From Pseudomonadota bacterium (GTDB taxonomy: Bacteria > Desulfobacterota > Desulfobacteria > Desulfobacterales > Desulfobacteraceae), in the NCBI GenBank assembly GCA_018821535.1, contig JAHJLV010000001.1, positions 1-64,000 on the forward strand: a stretch of 64,000 nt of DNA. The letters are read 5' to 3'. This document shows positions 36,338 to 44,767 of the stretch, piece after piece. Numbering within the stretch: position 1 is the first letter of the stretch; every line of letters starts with the position of its first letter. The notes below the pieces were generated by a model. That model was not told the DNA's origin and made no database searches. It saw nothing but the letters and a program-made list of their open reading frames with translations. The position numbers were made by a program, and so were the translations under genes.

Positions 36338-36889
36338 ATGAAACCGATTGCCAATCTGTTGTTTGAAGCACGAATATTAAAAGATGTGGTTCGTTCGGGC
36401 TATGCGTTTCTTGGATCAGGAAAAGAAAGTATTGCTGAACACAGTTTTATGACCGCTTTTATCTGTTTTGTCATATCACGGATAGAGCCTGGTATCGACA
36501 CAGAGAAACTCTTGTCCATGGCCCTTTTACATGATATTGCAGAGGCCCGGACAGGGGATTTGAATTATGTGGAAAAAAAATATTCACAGGTGGATGAAGC
36601 CAAAGCGATTTCTCATTTGATTAAGCCGCTGCCTTTTGGTAAAGATATTCAAATTCTGATTGAAGAGTTTAATTTATGTGAGACCAGAGAAGCGCAGCTT
36701 GCGCATGACGCAGACCAGATATCTTTTATCCTTGAATTGAAGAAGCTTAAGGATACCGGGGCAAAGGGGCCGGAAAGATGGCTCCCCTATGTTCTTGACC
36801 GTTTAAAAACAGACACGGGGAAAAAAATGGCTTCAGATATCATGGAAACGAACTGGGATGAATGGTGGGCAAATGAGTATACTGAATAA
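36338..36889 (+). CDS. HD-domain hydrolase (YfbR/HDDC2-like)
   Basis: 183-residue HD-superfamily phosphohydrolase. Metal-binding residues are visible: His in ESIAEHSFMTAF, His-Asp in ALLHDIAEARTGDL, and Asp in AHDADQISFILEL. This matches the YfbR/HDDC2 group, which dephosphorylates deoxynucleoside monophosphates. It lies 2 nt before the next gene of an operon that continues into the flagellar-stator-like genes. Confidence 0.88.
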   Translation: MKPIANLLFEARILKDVVRSGYAFLGSGKESIAEHSFMTAFICFVISRIEPGIDTEKLLSMALLHDIAEARTGDLNYVEKKYSQVDEAKAISHLIKPLPFGKDIQILIEEFNLCETREAQLAHDADQISFILELKKLKDTGAKGPERWLPYVLDRLKTDTGKKMASDIMETNWDEWWANEYTE

Positions 36890-36891
36890 AT

Positions 36892-38259
36892 ATGGAACCG
36901 GAATTTTTTTTTAGCGCCATGGATAAAGACTATATTTCAATGCTTTATCTTTATGATTCCAGCCCTGCAGCGGATTTGCGTGTTTTTTCAAAACCAAACG
37001 GATTTATTCTATATGAGTGTAATGATTTCTCATCGGGAAAAGATGCCATTTTATCAAGGAAACCTGCGTTGATTCTGATTGAGGCAACACCGGACTGGAC
37101 ACCGGATTTTTTAACTGCCTTTCAGGATATTCTAACTGCTGCAGTTTCCATCAACGCTTCTGTTTTCGGTGTATTTCAGGATCTGCCGGATGCTTCAATG
37201 CGGGCAAGACTTTTTGAAATGGGACTTAATGAAATATTGATTTCGCCGTTTTTAATACAAGAAGTAAAAGAAAAATTCAAGGTGTATGACAGGGTTGGCG
37301 ATTTAATTCAAAAGGATGCTGTCCGTAAAAAAGAATTCAAGAAAAATATTGATGATCTGAATCGCTCTAAAGATGAGCTTAAGAAGACACAGGAATCGTT
37401 GTCTGAAGAAATTGTTTTATTAAACAGTGCGTTAAAGCAAATTCATCAGATGACAAAAGAGCGAAGCCGCCTGAATGAAAAAATATCCGGGATCCAAGAA
37501 AAACTTGCCGACAACATTCAGGGGTTTTATGAAAATTTCTGTCAGCTTGTTGAGATACGGGCTGAAAAAAATCGCGGTCATGGTGCAAGGGTTGCGCATA
37601 TTGCCAATTTTTTAGGCAAACAGTTTGAATTTGATGATAAAAAGCTGGATGATCTTGAAAAAGCTGCCATGCTGCATGAGATCGGCCTTCTTTTTATTCC
37701 CGAAGAGGTATTGCAAAAAAAAGAAGGGCAACTCACGGAGTATGAAAAAGGCTTGTTTGCCCAATATCCGGTCAAGGGGGCTGATCTGCTGTCCCGGTGC
37801 TCTGAATTTGAAAATGTGGCACAGATTATTCGAGGCCTGAATGAAAATTCAGACGGGACCGGAACCCCTGACGGATTGAAAAGAAGATACATTCCTTTGG
37901 CAGCACGGATTTTAGCTGGCGCAGATGTGTTTGACCGGCTTAAAGACCACAAAGGAATGAATCGTCTGGACAAATTATTGGAACGGCTGGAGGAGTTTTC
38001 CGGCAACCGCCTGGATCCCGGTATCGTTTCCAGGCTTGAAAAATATGCAGTGCTGCATATGGGTACAGCAGATTATCATGTAAGGGGTGTCGGAATTCAT
38101 CAGCTTGAGCCCGGTATGACACTTGGGACAGCATTGTTTACCAATTCCGGAACCAAACTTTTTTCTGTAAATACTTTACTTACACTGGATGCTATTGATA
38201 AGATCAAAAAATATAACAGGGAATATCCTGTTGATGAAACTGTTTATATAAGGGCTTAG
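36892..38259 (+). CDS. Receiver-like plus degenerate HD-GYP protein
   Basis: 455 residues: an N-terminal receiver-like fold (about 15-130), a coiled coil (about 145-205) and a C-terminal HD-GYP domain (about 210-385). The HD-GYP key residues have changed: the HD pair reads His-Glu (LHEIGLLFIP), the HHE region reads LNE, and the GYP motif reads GTP. The first His (HGARVAH) and the last Asp (AGADVFDRL) remain. It is probably a non-catalytic c-di-GMP or protein-interaction module. It precedes the motA-like gene by 3 nt. Confidence 0.85.
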   Translation: MEPEFFFSAMDKDYISMLYLYDSSPAADLRVFSKPNGFILYECNDFSSGKDAILSRKPALILIEATPDWTPDFLTAFQDILTAAVSINASVFGVFQDLPDASMRARLFEMGLNEILISPFLIQEVKEKFKVYDRVGDLIQKDAVRKKEFKKNIDDLNRSKDELKKTQESLSEEIVLLNSALKQIHQMTKERSRLNEKISGIQEKLADNIQGFYENFCQLVEIRAEKNRGHGARVAHIANFLGKQFEFDDKKLDDLEKAAMLHEIGLLFIPEEVLQKKEGQLTEYEKGLFAQYPVKGADLLSRCSEFENVAQIIRGLNENSDGTGTPDGLKRRYIPLAARILAGADVFDRLKDHKGMNRLDKLLERLEEFSGNRLDPGIVSRLEKYAVLHMGTADYHVRGVGIHQLEPGMTLGTALFTNSGTKLFSVNTLLTLDAIDKIKKYNREYPVDETVYIRA

Positions 38260-38262
38260 AAA

Positions 38263-39033
38263 ATGGATATAGCTTCGGTCATCGGCGTTGTCTCTGGAAT
38301 GGGGTTTATCCTCGGGACGATATTGCTTGGCGGCAGTATCATGATGTTTGTCAATATCCCTTCGATTTTGATTGTTGTCGGCGGGACAATGGCTTCAGCA
38401 ATGGTTGCCTACCCTTTGTCAGATTTTTTAAGTATCTTTAAAATTACGATGAAAATATTTATTTTCAAACTTCAGCCGCCGGAAGAAATCATTTCCAGTC
38501 TGGTTGAAATTTCCAACAAGGCCAGAAAAGGCGGGCTGCTTTCCATTGAAGGCGATATCCAGAATACCAAAGACCCTTATCTAGCCCAGGCTTTACAGAT
38601 GACGGTGGATGGTGTAAAAACCGCTGATATTGCAGCGATTATGCAAAAGAAGATGGCATTGACCAAGAAAAAGCTGGATGTCGGTGCAAATATATTTGGC
38701 AGCATGGGAGCATATGCGCCGGCTTTCGGAATGATCGGAACACTGATCGGGCTTGTGCAGATGCTTGCAGGTCTTGATGATCCGTCTACCATTGGCCCTA
38801 AAATGGCGGTGGCCATGATTACGACTTTTTATGGTGCGATTATGGCCAATCTGTTTTTTATCCCCATGGGGGATAAACTGACCGGACGGAATGAGGAAGA
38901 AATTACAAATATGAATATTGTGTTTGAAGGGATTATCTCCATCCGGGAAGGAGAACATCCCAAACTGATGGAAGATAAACTCAATATTTATCTGGGTGAT
39001 GGCGGCAAGACAAAAAAAGAAACCGGTGAATAA
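38263..39033 (+). CDS. motA: Flagellar motor stator protein MotA/PomA
   Basis: Stator ring subunit, 256 residues with four membrane segments, two near the N-terminus and two near 150-205 (GAYAPAFGMIGTLIGLVQML and MITTFYGAIMANLFFIP). The cytoplasmic loop and the conserved Pro in APAFGMIGTLIGL match MotA/PomA. Starts 3 nt after the HD-GYP-like gene and leads straight into motB. Confidence 0.93.
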   Translation: MDIASVIGVVSGMGFILGTILLGGSIMMFVNIPSILIVVGGTMASAMVAYPLSDFLSIFKITMKIFIFKLQPPEEIISSLVEISNKARKGGLLSIEGDIQNTKDPYLAQALQMTVDGVKTADIAAIMQKKMALTKKKLDVGANIFGSMGAYAPAFGMIGTLIGLVQMLAGLDDPSTIGPKMAVAMITTFYGAIMANLFFIPMGDKLTGRNEEEITNMNIVFEGIISIREGEHPKLMEDKLNIYLGDGGKTKKETGE

Positions 39034-39047
39034 AAAGAGAAAATTAA

Positions 39048-39866
39048 ATGGCTGATGATCGTGGTTCTGCAGAAGCTGAAGATGAGATAAAATTAGCTTC
39101 TCCTGAAGAAGGCGGCAAAAAAAAAGTTGCGGGTGCACCGGCCTGGATGGCGACCTTTGCGGATCTGGTGACGCTTTTAATGTGTTTTTTCGTTCTTCTT
39201 TTTGCCATGAGCACGACCCAGCAGGAAACCTATAAGGAACTGGTCAAATCGTTAAGAAGCGCACTGGGTGCCCAGGCCGTTCCTGAATCCGGAACCCGGG
39301 AGGGATTGACCATGCATGCTGTCCCCTCTGAAGAACCTTCCGAAAACCAGGCGATTGATGAGCTTGGCGGGATGATTGAAAAGGAAATGGAAGAAATTGT
39401 CAGTGAGGTTCGGGAACTTGTGCTGTTTAACAAACTGGGTGGCGAGGTCAGTGTGACCAAGACCGAGGATGGTGTGGTGATAACCCTGTCTGATCTTTTA
39501 TTGTTCAGAAAAGGAGGCACAACGCTTTCTCCAAAGGGGGAGGATATTTTAAAGAAGGTGGCGTTTGTTTTAAGAAAAATGGCATATCATGTTAAAATAA
39601 AAGGGCATACGGATAACTCACCCATCAGTTCAAGCATGTATCCCTCAAACTGGGAACTTTCCAGTGCAAGGGCTTCCACTGTTGTTCGACTTTTGATTGC
39701 AAACGGGGTCCCGCCGCAGTATATATCCGCAGAAGGTTATGCACAGTATCATCCTGTTGCAACAAATGATACGGAAAGAGGAAGGTCATATAACCGAAGA
39801 GTAGAAATTGTTTATGAAAGAGACAGTATTGCAAGGCAATTTATCGAGATGGGCATAGGAAAGTAG
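39048..39866 (+). CDS. motB: Flagellar motor stator protein MotB/PomB
   Basis: 272 residues: N-terminal membrane helix with the ion-binding Asp in ATFADLVTLLMCFFVLLFAMS (about 34-54), a plug/linker region, and a C-terminal OmpA-like peptidoglycan-binding domain (KIKGHTDNSPI...NWELSSARASTVVRLL, GYAQYHPVATNDT). The OmpA domain ends normally. 14-nt gap after motA. Whether it uses H+ or Na+ cannot be told. Confidence 0.93.
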   Translation: MADDRGSAEAEDEIKLASPEEGGKKKVAGAPAWMATFADLVTLLMCFFVLLFAMSTTQQETYKELVKSLRSALGAQAVPESGTREGLTMHAVPSEEPSENQAIDELGGMIEKEMEEIVSEVRELVLFNKLGGEVSVTKTEDGVVITLSDLLLFRKGGTTLSPKGEDILKKVAFVLRKMAYHVKIKGHTDNSPISSSMYPSNWELSSARASTVVRLLIANGVPPQYISAEGYAQYHPVATNDTERGRSYNRRVEIVYERDSIARQFIEMGIGK

Positions 39867-39873
39867 GGGTACA

Positions 39874-40284
39874 TTGGAACAGAATACAGCTTTAAAAATT
39901 ATAGAAAAAAAACCCTTTGATGAAATTGAGGTCACCTCCCGTTTGTTGAATATTATTTTTGAAATGCCGGTTAAACAGCAGCTGGATCTGTTGAAACTGC
40001 TGGATGCAAATGGCTACAACGGGGCAAGACGGCATGAACGAAAGAATCTGAAAAATCCCTGGATAGTGATGATTGATCCGGAAAAAGAACCGGATGCATC
40101 TTTTATCAAAGACATCAGCCGCTGCGGCATGTTTATAGAGACTAAAAGTCCTTTTGTGATTTCAGAACTCATTACCCTGAAATTTCAGGTGCCGGCCAGC
40201 CGGAAAATGTTTAAAATTGTCGGAGAGGTTGTGCGCCGTCAGAAAAACGGTGTCGGTGTGAGATTCAAACACCAGCTGCCTTGA
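39874..40284 (+). CDS. PilZ-domain protein (c-di-GMP receptor-like)
   Basis: 136 residues. The C-terminal PilZ domain has RRHERKN (the RxxxR c-di-GMP-binding box), DISRCGMFIET (D/NxSxxG box) and VGVRFK. The N-terminal 45 residues are not assigned. The only plausible start is TTG at 39874, 6 nt after AGGGG; there is no ATG before the PilZ domain. Its position right after motB suggests it controls stators in response to c-di-GMP, as YcgR-like proteins do. Confidence 0.88.
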   Translation: MEQNTALKIIEKKPFDEIEVTSRLLNIIFEMPVKQQLDLLKLLDANGYNGARRHERKNLKNPWIVMIDPEKEPDASFIKDISRCGMFIETKSPFVISELITLKFQVPASRKMFKIVGEVVRRQKNGVGVRFKHQLP

Positions 40285-40291
40285 AAAAGCT

Positions 40292-40332
40292 CACATCCAC
40301 GGGGAACTATTCTTTTTCTTCCTGTGGATGTG
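40292..40332. terminator. Candidate bidirectional hairpin between the PilZ and YkgJ-like genes
   Basis: CACATCCAC (40292-40300) pairs with GTGGATGTG (40324-40332), and inner GGAA/TTCC can extend it. It overlaps the end of the ykgJ-like gene. It has no strong T-run, so the role as terminator is tentative. Confidence 0.4.
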
Positions 40333-40750
40333 GTTTGATATGATCCAGTTTTTCTTTTTCAATTTCAATAATTTTGATAAGGGCTTCATGCGGAATCCCT
40401 TTTTTTATTCCCGGGCATGAATTTGCCATGATATCCCAGTTTTCAGGCACTTTTATAACAGCGGCAATAAATGGCCAGGCTTTGCACATATATGGTTTTA
40501 CCGGATGTATGGTGCATTGTTTCTCTTTATCAAAAAAAATGCACCTGCCATCTTCTCCGCGGGTTAATACATGTCTTGATCCGGATGGATCACAGTATTG
40601 ATCAATAAATTTATCCGGATCAGAATGGATGAACAAAGAAATATTGACAATATCATTCCGGGTGACATAGGTTCCGCCAAACCCCTTGCAGCAGTCCCCG
40701 CACATTTTGCATTCAAATATATCTTCTGCAGTCCGGTATTCAGATTCCAT
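40307..40750 (-). CDS. YkgJ-family cysteine-cluster protein
   Basis: 147 residues with the YkgJ pattern: CKMCGDCCKGFGG near residue 14, then CIFFDKEKQCTIHPVKPYMCKAWPF and SCPGI. The cysteines probably bind a zinc or Fe-S cluster; the function is unknown. Its start overlaps the recR stop by 11 nt, so it is the last gene of the dnaX-ybaB-recR run. Confidence 0.88.
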   Translation of the reverse strand: MESEYRTAEDIFECKMCGDCCKGFGGTYVTRNDIVNISLFIHSDPDKFIDQYCDPSGSRHVLTRGEDGRCIFFDKEKQCTIHPVKPYMCKAWPFIAAVIKVPENWDIMANSCPGIKKGIPHEALIKIIEIEKEKLDHIKPHPQEEKE

Positions 40751-41339
40751 ATCGTTTTTCCATGGCTTTTCGCATTGTCAGCTGATCCACATACTGAAGA
40801 TCTCCCCCCATGGGGATGCCTGATGCAATCCGGCTGATCCTTACAGGCGTGTCTGTCAGTTTTGAATAAATATAAGAAGCGGTTGCTTCACCTTCCACAT
40901 TGGTCCGGGTGGCGATAATAATTTCCCTGGTTTTTTTTAAATGGGCTCTTTTGAACAGTTCCCTGATCCGGATATCATCCGGGCCAATGCCATCAATGGG
41001 GGACAATACGCCTCCCAGAATATGGTATGTCCCTGAAAAAGCGCCTGATTTTTCAATGGCAGCCATGTCTGCGGGGTTTTCAACCACACAGATGATGTGT
41101 TGATCTCTCAGGGGGTCAGCGCAGGTCTTGCAGATTTCTTTGTCTGTAAGGGCAAAACAGATACTGCACAGCCGGATCGTGTTCTTCAGTTCAATAATGT
41201 CGGCTGCCAATGCGGCAGCTTCATTGTTCGGCGCATGCAGAATATGAAGTGCAAGCCTTTCAGCCGTTTTTCTGCCGATACCCGGAAGTCTGGATAAACT
41301 GTCAATTAATCGCAGAATCGGCCTGGGGTAATGATTCAT
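40740..41339 (-). CDS. recR: Recombination protein RecR
   Basis: 199 residues, full length. Helix-hairpin-helix (SRLPGIGRKTAERLALHIL), C4 zinc finger (CSICFALTDKEICKTC), Toprim domain (ICVVENPADMAAIEKSGAFSGTYHILGGVLSPIDGIGPDDIRI) and C-terminal Walker-B-like region are present. Acts with RecF/RecO to load RecA at gaps. Immediately behind ybaB, as in many bacteria. Confidence 0.96.
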   Translation of the reverse strand: MNHYPRPILRLIDSLSRLPGIGRKTAERLALHILHAPNNEAAALAADIIELKNTIRLCSICFALTDKEICKTCADPLRDQHIICVVENPADMAAIEKSGAFSGTYHILGGVLSPIDGIGPDDIRIRELFKRAHLKKTREIIIATRTNVEGEATASYIYSKLTDTPVRISRIASGIPMGGDLQYVDQLTMRKAMEKRYGI

Positions 41340-41345
41340 TATGGC

Positions 41346-41657
41346 CTACAGACCTGGTATATTAAGGCCCCCGGTCAGTTTCCCCATTTCCTTGGAAACC
41401 ATTTCCTGGGATTTATTCAGTGCATCATTTATCGCAGCCATCAAAAGATCCTGCAGCATTTCGATATCTTCAGGATCAACCACTTCTTTTTCAAGCACAA
41501 TGGATTCTATTTTCTGGGCACCGTTGGCCACCACTTTAACCATTCCGCCGCCGGAAGAGGCTTCTATGGTTTTTGTCGCCAGCTCCTCCTGGGTCTTGAG
41601 CATTTTTTTCTGTAGTTTCTGGGCCTGTTTCATCATGGAATTCATATTCTGCATCAT
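41346..41657 (-). CDS. ybaB: YbaB/EbfC nucleoid-associated protein
   Basis: 103-residue DNA-binding dimer protein. [19 protein letters not shown] and the [25 protein letters not shown] block are typical. GGAGGTAG precedes the ATG. Between dnaX and recR, the conserved order. Confidence 0.95.
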   Translation of the reverse strand: MMQNMNSMMKQAQKLQKKMLKTQEELATKTIEASSGGGMVKVVANGAQKIESIVLEKEVVDPEDIEMLQDLLMAAINDALNKSQEMVSKEMGKLTGGLNIPGL

Positions 41658-41689
41658 GATACTACCTCCAATTTAGATTTTTTTTTGAT

Positions 41690-43303
41690 TTATATATTAA
41701 TGATTTGTCCGTTAAATAGTTTTTGTGCATCAACCACAAACGGGTGGTTGTAAGCGGCCTGTCTGGCTTTGATCTCTTTTTTCCTGCTGGCCGGAGCTGT
41801 TTTTTTCTTAGGGGAGATATGAATTGTCAGATGCCTTCCCAGAAGGGAGCTGCATAAATCCTGAAGCTGCTTTTCCTTGCTTTCCAGCCGTTTTTGATCA
41901 AAAGCAGAACAGTCATTTACGTGAAGAATGATGTCGTCCTCACTTTCAGGCGGTGCAGGTATTTTAGTTAAAAGGGCAAAGATGAACGGAAAAGCAGTCT
42001 CCACTTTTTTTAAAAAATCCGCCCAAGTGTGTTTTTTCTCCACCGGCGGCATGGGCTGTGCTGGAAGGGGGGAATGTTCTTCTTTTACAGCAGATACCTG
42101 CCGGTCTGTGTCATCAGGCAAAGGGGCATGATACTCAATATTTCTTGATGCTCCGGCAATGTTTTTGGCCAGTGTGTCAAGTCGCAGTAAAATCTGATCA
42201 ATCTGTTGCCCGGGGTTGATCTCGAGCAGTTTGAGCAGCACCATTTCAATGGCTGTTTTCGGATGGGTTGAATTTTTTACCAGAAGCTCTTCATTTAAAA
42301 CCGTCTGCAACAGGGCTGTGAGGTATTCGGAAGAGAATTCCAGGGTTGACTGAAAAATTTTTTCTTTTTCAGATTCCGGGATATTGACAGCCTGAGTGTT
42401 TTTTCCGCAAATTTTTAGAACACATAAATTTCTGAAATGTTCGATAAGATCTGAATAGTATTTTTTTAAATCAATGCCTGAATGATTTATGGTTTCAATG
42501 CATTCAATGAGTCTTGCCCCGTTTTTTTCAAAAATGGCGCAGGTAAGGTCATGGAGCATCCCACGATCGATTATACCCAGGTTGTCCAGAATTGTTGTGT
42601 GGTCTATTTTTGAATCGATTGAGGATGACAATACCCGGTCCAGAAGGCTTAAACTGTCCCGGACGGAACCGTCTGCCTGCTGGGCGATCAGCTCAAGGCT
42701 TTGTTTTTGAATATCAAACCCTTCTTTTTTGCAAAGATTTTCAAGATGCTTAAGGATATCATCCAGAGTGATCCTTCCAAGGTCGTGCCGCTGGCAGCGG
42801 GATAAAATGGTGGCCGGAATTTTGTGAACTTCTGTGGTGGCAAATATGAACATCACATGATCCGGCGGTTCCTCAAGGGTTTTTAACAGTGCATTGAATG
42901 CCGCAGTGGACAGCATGTGCACTTCGTCAATGATATATATCTTGTATCGGGCAGAAGACGGGATATATTTTACATTTTCCCTTAAATCCCGGATCTGGTC
43001 CACGCTGTTGTTGGATGCACCGTCAATTTCAAACACATCAGAGCAATGGCCGTCTATGATATCTGTACAGATTTTGCAGGTATTGCAGGGGATGGGGGCC
43101 GGGCCTTTTTCACAATTCATGGCCTTTGCCAGAATTCGGGCAATGGTGGTTTTTCCGGTTCCCCGGGGGCCTGTGAATAAAAGCGCATGGGCAACCCGGT
43201 CTGAAGATATTGCATTGGCAAGGGTGGTGGTAACATGGTGCTGACCCACAACCGCTTCAAAGGTCTGGGGTCGATATTTGAGTGCTAATACCTGGTATGA
43301 CAT
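41690..43303 (-). CDS. dnaX: DNA polymerase III subunit gamma/tau
   Basis: Clamp-loader ATPase, 537 residues. Walker A GPRGTGKTTIARILAKAMNC, zinc module (CEKGPAPIPCNTCKIC), DEVHMLS (Walker B), LLKTLEEPPDHVMFIFATTE, SRCQR sensor. The C-terminal part beyond about 400 is the tau-like extension. At codons 431-433 the sequence TTAAAAAAAG (plus-strand T-run 42005-42011) offers a -1 slippery heptamer; a slip gives a stop 13 residues later, for a 446-residue gamma-like form. Confidence 0.96.
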   Translation of the reverse strand: MSYQVLALKYRPQTFEAVVGQHHVTTTLANAISSDRVAHALLFTGPRGTGKTTIARILAKAMNCEKGPAPIPCNTCKICTDIIDGHCSDVFEIDGASNNSVDQIRDLRENVKYIPSSARYKIYIIDEVHMLSTAAFNALLKTLEEPPDHVMFIFATTEVHKIPATILSRCQRHDLGRITLDDILKHLENLCKKEGFDIQKQSLELIAQQADGSVRDSLSLLDRVLSSSIDSKIDHTTILDNLGIIDRGMLHDLTCAIFEKNGARLIECIETINHSGIDLKKYYSDLIEHFRNLCVLKICGKNTQAVNIPESEKEKIFQSTLEFSSEYLTALLQTVLNEELLVKNSTHPKTAIEMVLLKLLEINPGQQIDQILLRLDTLAKNIAGASRNIEYHAPLPDDTDRQVSAVKEEHSPLPAQPMPPVEKKHTWADFLKKVETAFPFIFALLTKIPAPPESEDDIILHVNDCSAFDQKRLESKEKQLQDLCSSLLGRHLTIHISPKKKTAPASRKKEIKARQAAYNHPFVVDAQKLFNGQIINI

Positions 43304-43330
43304 CTTATCCGTATGAGCGCTTGAGTGTAT

Positions 43331-43420
43331 TGGCGGAGAGGGAGAGATTCGAACTCTCGGTACCTGTTAAGATACACACGCTTTCCAGGCGTGCACCTTC
43401 AGCCGCTCGGCCACCTCTCC
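43331..43420 (-). tRNA. tRNA-Ser(GGA)
   Basis: A 90-nt class-II tRNA on the minus strand. The acceptor stem is GGAGAGG with CCTCTCC, followed by G and an encoded CCA. A D arm (GCCGAGCGGCTGAAGG), an anticodon stem-loop CACGCCTGGAAAGCGTG with anticodon GGA, a long variable arm, and the T arm GAGAGTTCGAATCTCTC are all visible. It lies about 28 nt before dnaX and could be co-transcribed. Confidence 0.97.
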
Positions 43421-43490
43421 GCATTAAAATAATTCAAGGCAAAGTAGTCTTTTTTTTAAATTGTGTCAAGTTTTAAACACCATTGAGCGC

Positions 43491-43528
43491 AAAGAAAAAG
43501 GACGCAGAAAAAACTTTGCGTCCTTTTG
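43491..43528 (-). terminator. Terminator of the GDSL PEP-CTERM gene
   Basis: AAAAGGACGCA pairs with TGCGTCCTTTT around a loop rich in A/T; on the minus strand it is followed by TTCTTTG after a T-rich stem end. It separates the GDSL protein gene from the tRNA-Ser/dnaX unit. Confidence 0.75.
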
Positions 43529-43561
43529 GTGTTCTTCTAAAAAATGTAATGCCGGATTAAA

Positions 43562-44530
43562 TCAAGCAGCTGTTCTTTTCCTGCGGAATCCCAGCAGTGC
43601 AATACAGCCGGAAGCCATAAGCACCATTGCTCCCGGAAGTGGTACAGGGGCGGGCACAAGGGCGGGGGCGTTGAACGCAGCCCAGGCCATTGCCGCATGA
43701 GCCACATATCCCGGATGATACCCATCTGACCAGATGAGACCGTCAAGCATTGCCTGAGCTTCTGCTGCTGCTGCAATCTCCGGGTCTTCATTCTGTATAT
43801 CGTATCCTGCAAACATCCTGAAATACAGGGAAAATATATCAAGGGTATAGACGGTTCCGTCAAAACTGGAAGCAAATGCAGCAAGCGCTCCTTCAAGTGC
43901 TGTATTATAAGTTACGGCAAAATTTCCATCACCCAGCAACATGAGATTGGGAACCAGAATATGTTTGGCGCCCATTGTATCAAGGGTGCCAAGTGCTGTC
44001 ATGATATTATTGACAGCGTTTAATGCTGCCGCCTGTTTGTCTGCCGCTGTCAAATCCGGAGTAGTCGGGTCGATAAATTTATTGTAGGTATTCATTGCAT
44101 TCATCCGGTTATAGTCATTGGCACCTGCCCAGACCGTAAACAGGGTGGAGTCTTTTGTCATTCCTCCAATAGCAGTCTGAATGCCCAAATCATTAACCTG
44201 CCACTGCAGGCCTGAAAAATTGGTTGGAACTGAACTGCCGGTGCTTGGGGCAATTAAAGGGGTTTCATAGATATTTCCCCATCCGGTGGTGGCTCCGCCA
44301 AAAGCAACATTAAAAATGGATGCGCCATGAAGTGCTGCCAGTCTGTCAACCCAGGGGGTTCCGTTTGTGTAAACGCCGAAACCGTAAAAGTCCCCTGCTG
44401 ATGCATTCGTGCCATTATCTGAAATACTGTCACCAAAAGCGACAACATTTGTAAATGCGGCCATGGCCGGAGCGCTTAAAAAAACAACACTGCAAATTAA
44501 TAAAAAACCTGCCAAAAATTTTCTTTTCAT
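43562..44530 (-). CDS. Secreted SGNH/GDSL hydrolase with PEP-CTERM tail
   Basis: 322 residues from the ATG at 44530 (AAGGAG upstream; the longer in-frame start at 44605 is not needed). Signal peptide about 1-24. GDSL-lipase/esterase motifs: FGDSISDNG (nucleophile Ser), GANDYNRM (Asn block) and DGYHPGYVAH (Asp-His), the standard Ser-Asp-His triad. C-terminal sorting tail PVPLPGAMVLMASGCIALLGFRRKR (split here: VPLPG, hydrophobic, Arg-rich). It is a surface-sorted esterase or lipase; the substrate is unknown. It is monocistronic. Confidence 0.9.
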   Translation of the reverse strand: MKRKFLAGFLLICSVVFLSAPAMAAFTNVVAFGDSISDNGTNASAGDFYGFGVYTNGTPWVDRLAALHGASIFNVAFGGATTGWGNIYETPLIAPSTGSSVPTNFSGLQWQVNDLGIQTAIGGMTKDSTLFTVWAGANDYNRMNAMNTYNKFIDPTTPDLTAADKQAAALNAVNNIMTALGTLDTMGAKHILVPNLMLLGDGNFAVTYNTALEGALAAFASSFDGTVYTLDIFSLYFRMFAGYDIQNEDPEIAAAAEAQAMLDGLIWSDGYHPGYVAHAAMAWAAFNAPALVPAPVPLPGAMVLMASGCIALLGFRRKRTAA

Positions 44531-44601
44531 CCATCCTTCTCCTTGTTGAGTGTAAAAAAAATATCCTATGAACCTTCTGCCAATTTCAAAATCTGTTTTA
44601 A

Positions 44602-44616
44602 GCAAGAATTGTGCTA
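44602..44616 (-). promoter_or_regulatory. Candidate sigma54-like promoter of the GDSL PEP-CTERM gene
   Basis: Minus strand TAGCACAATTCTTGC matches TGGCACGNNNNTTGC in spacing and most positions, but the usually invariant GG reads AG. It is 72 nt before the start codon. The rest of the 237-nt gap up to 44767 is AT-rich with no gene. Confidence 0.35.
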
Positions 44617-44767
44617 AGCTTTTGTTTTTTATGGAAACCCCTTATCCCTTAAGGAATCAGCCAGATTTGACTGAAAAAGATTCCAGCAGGATTGTGAAAA
44701 AAAATACTTAGATATATGGTAAAATTTTCATAAATTTAGTCAAAGTATAAACGGTTTTGCCAGAAAA

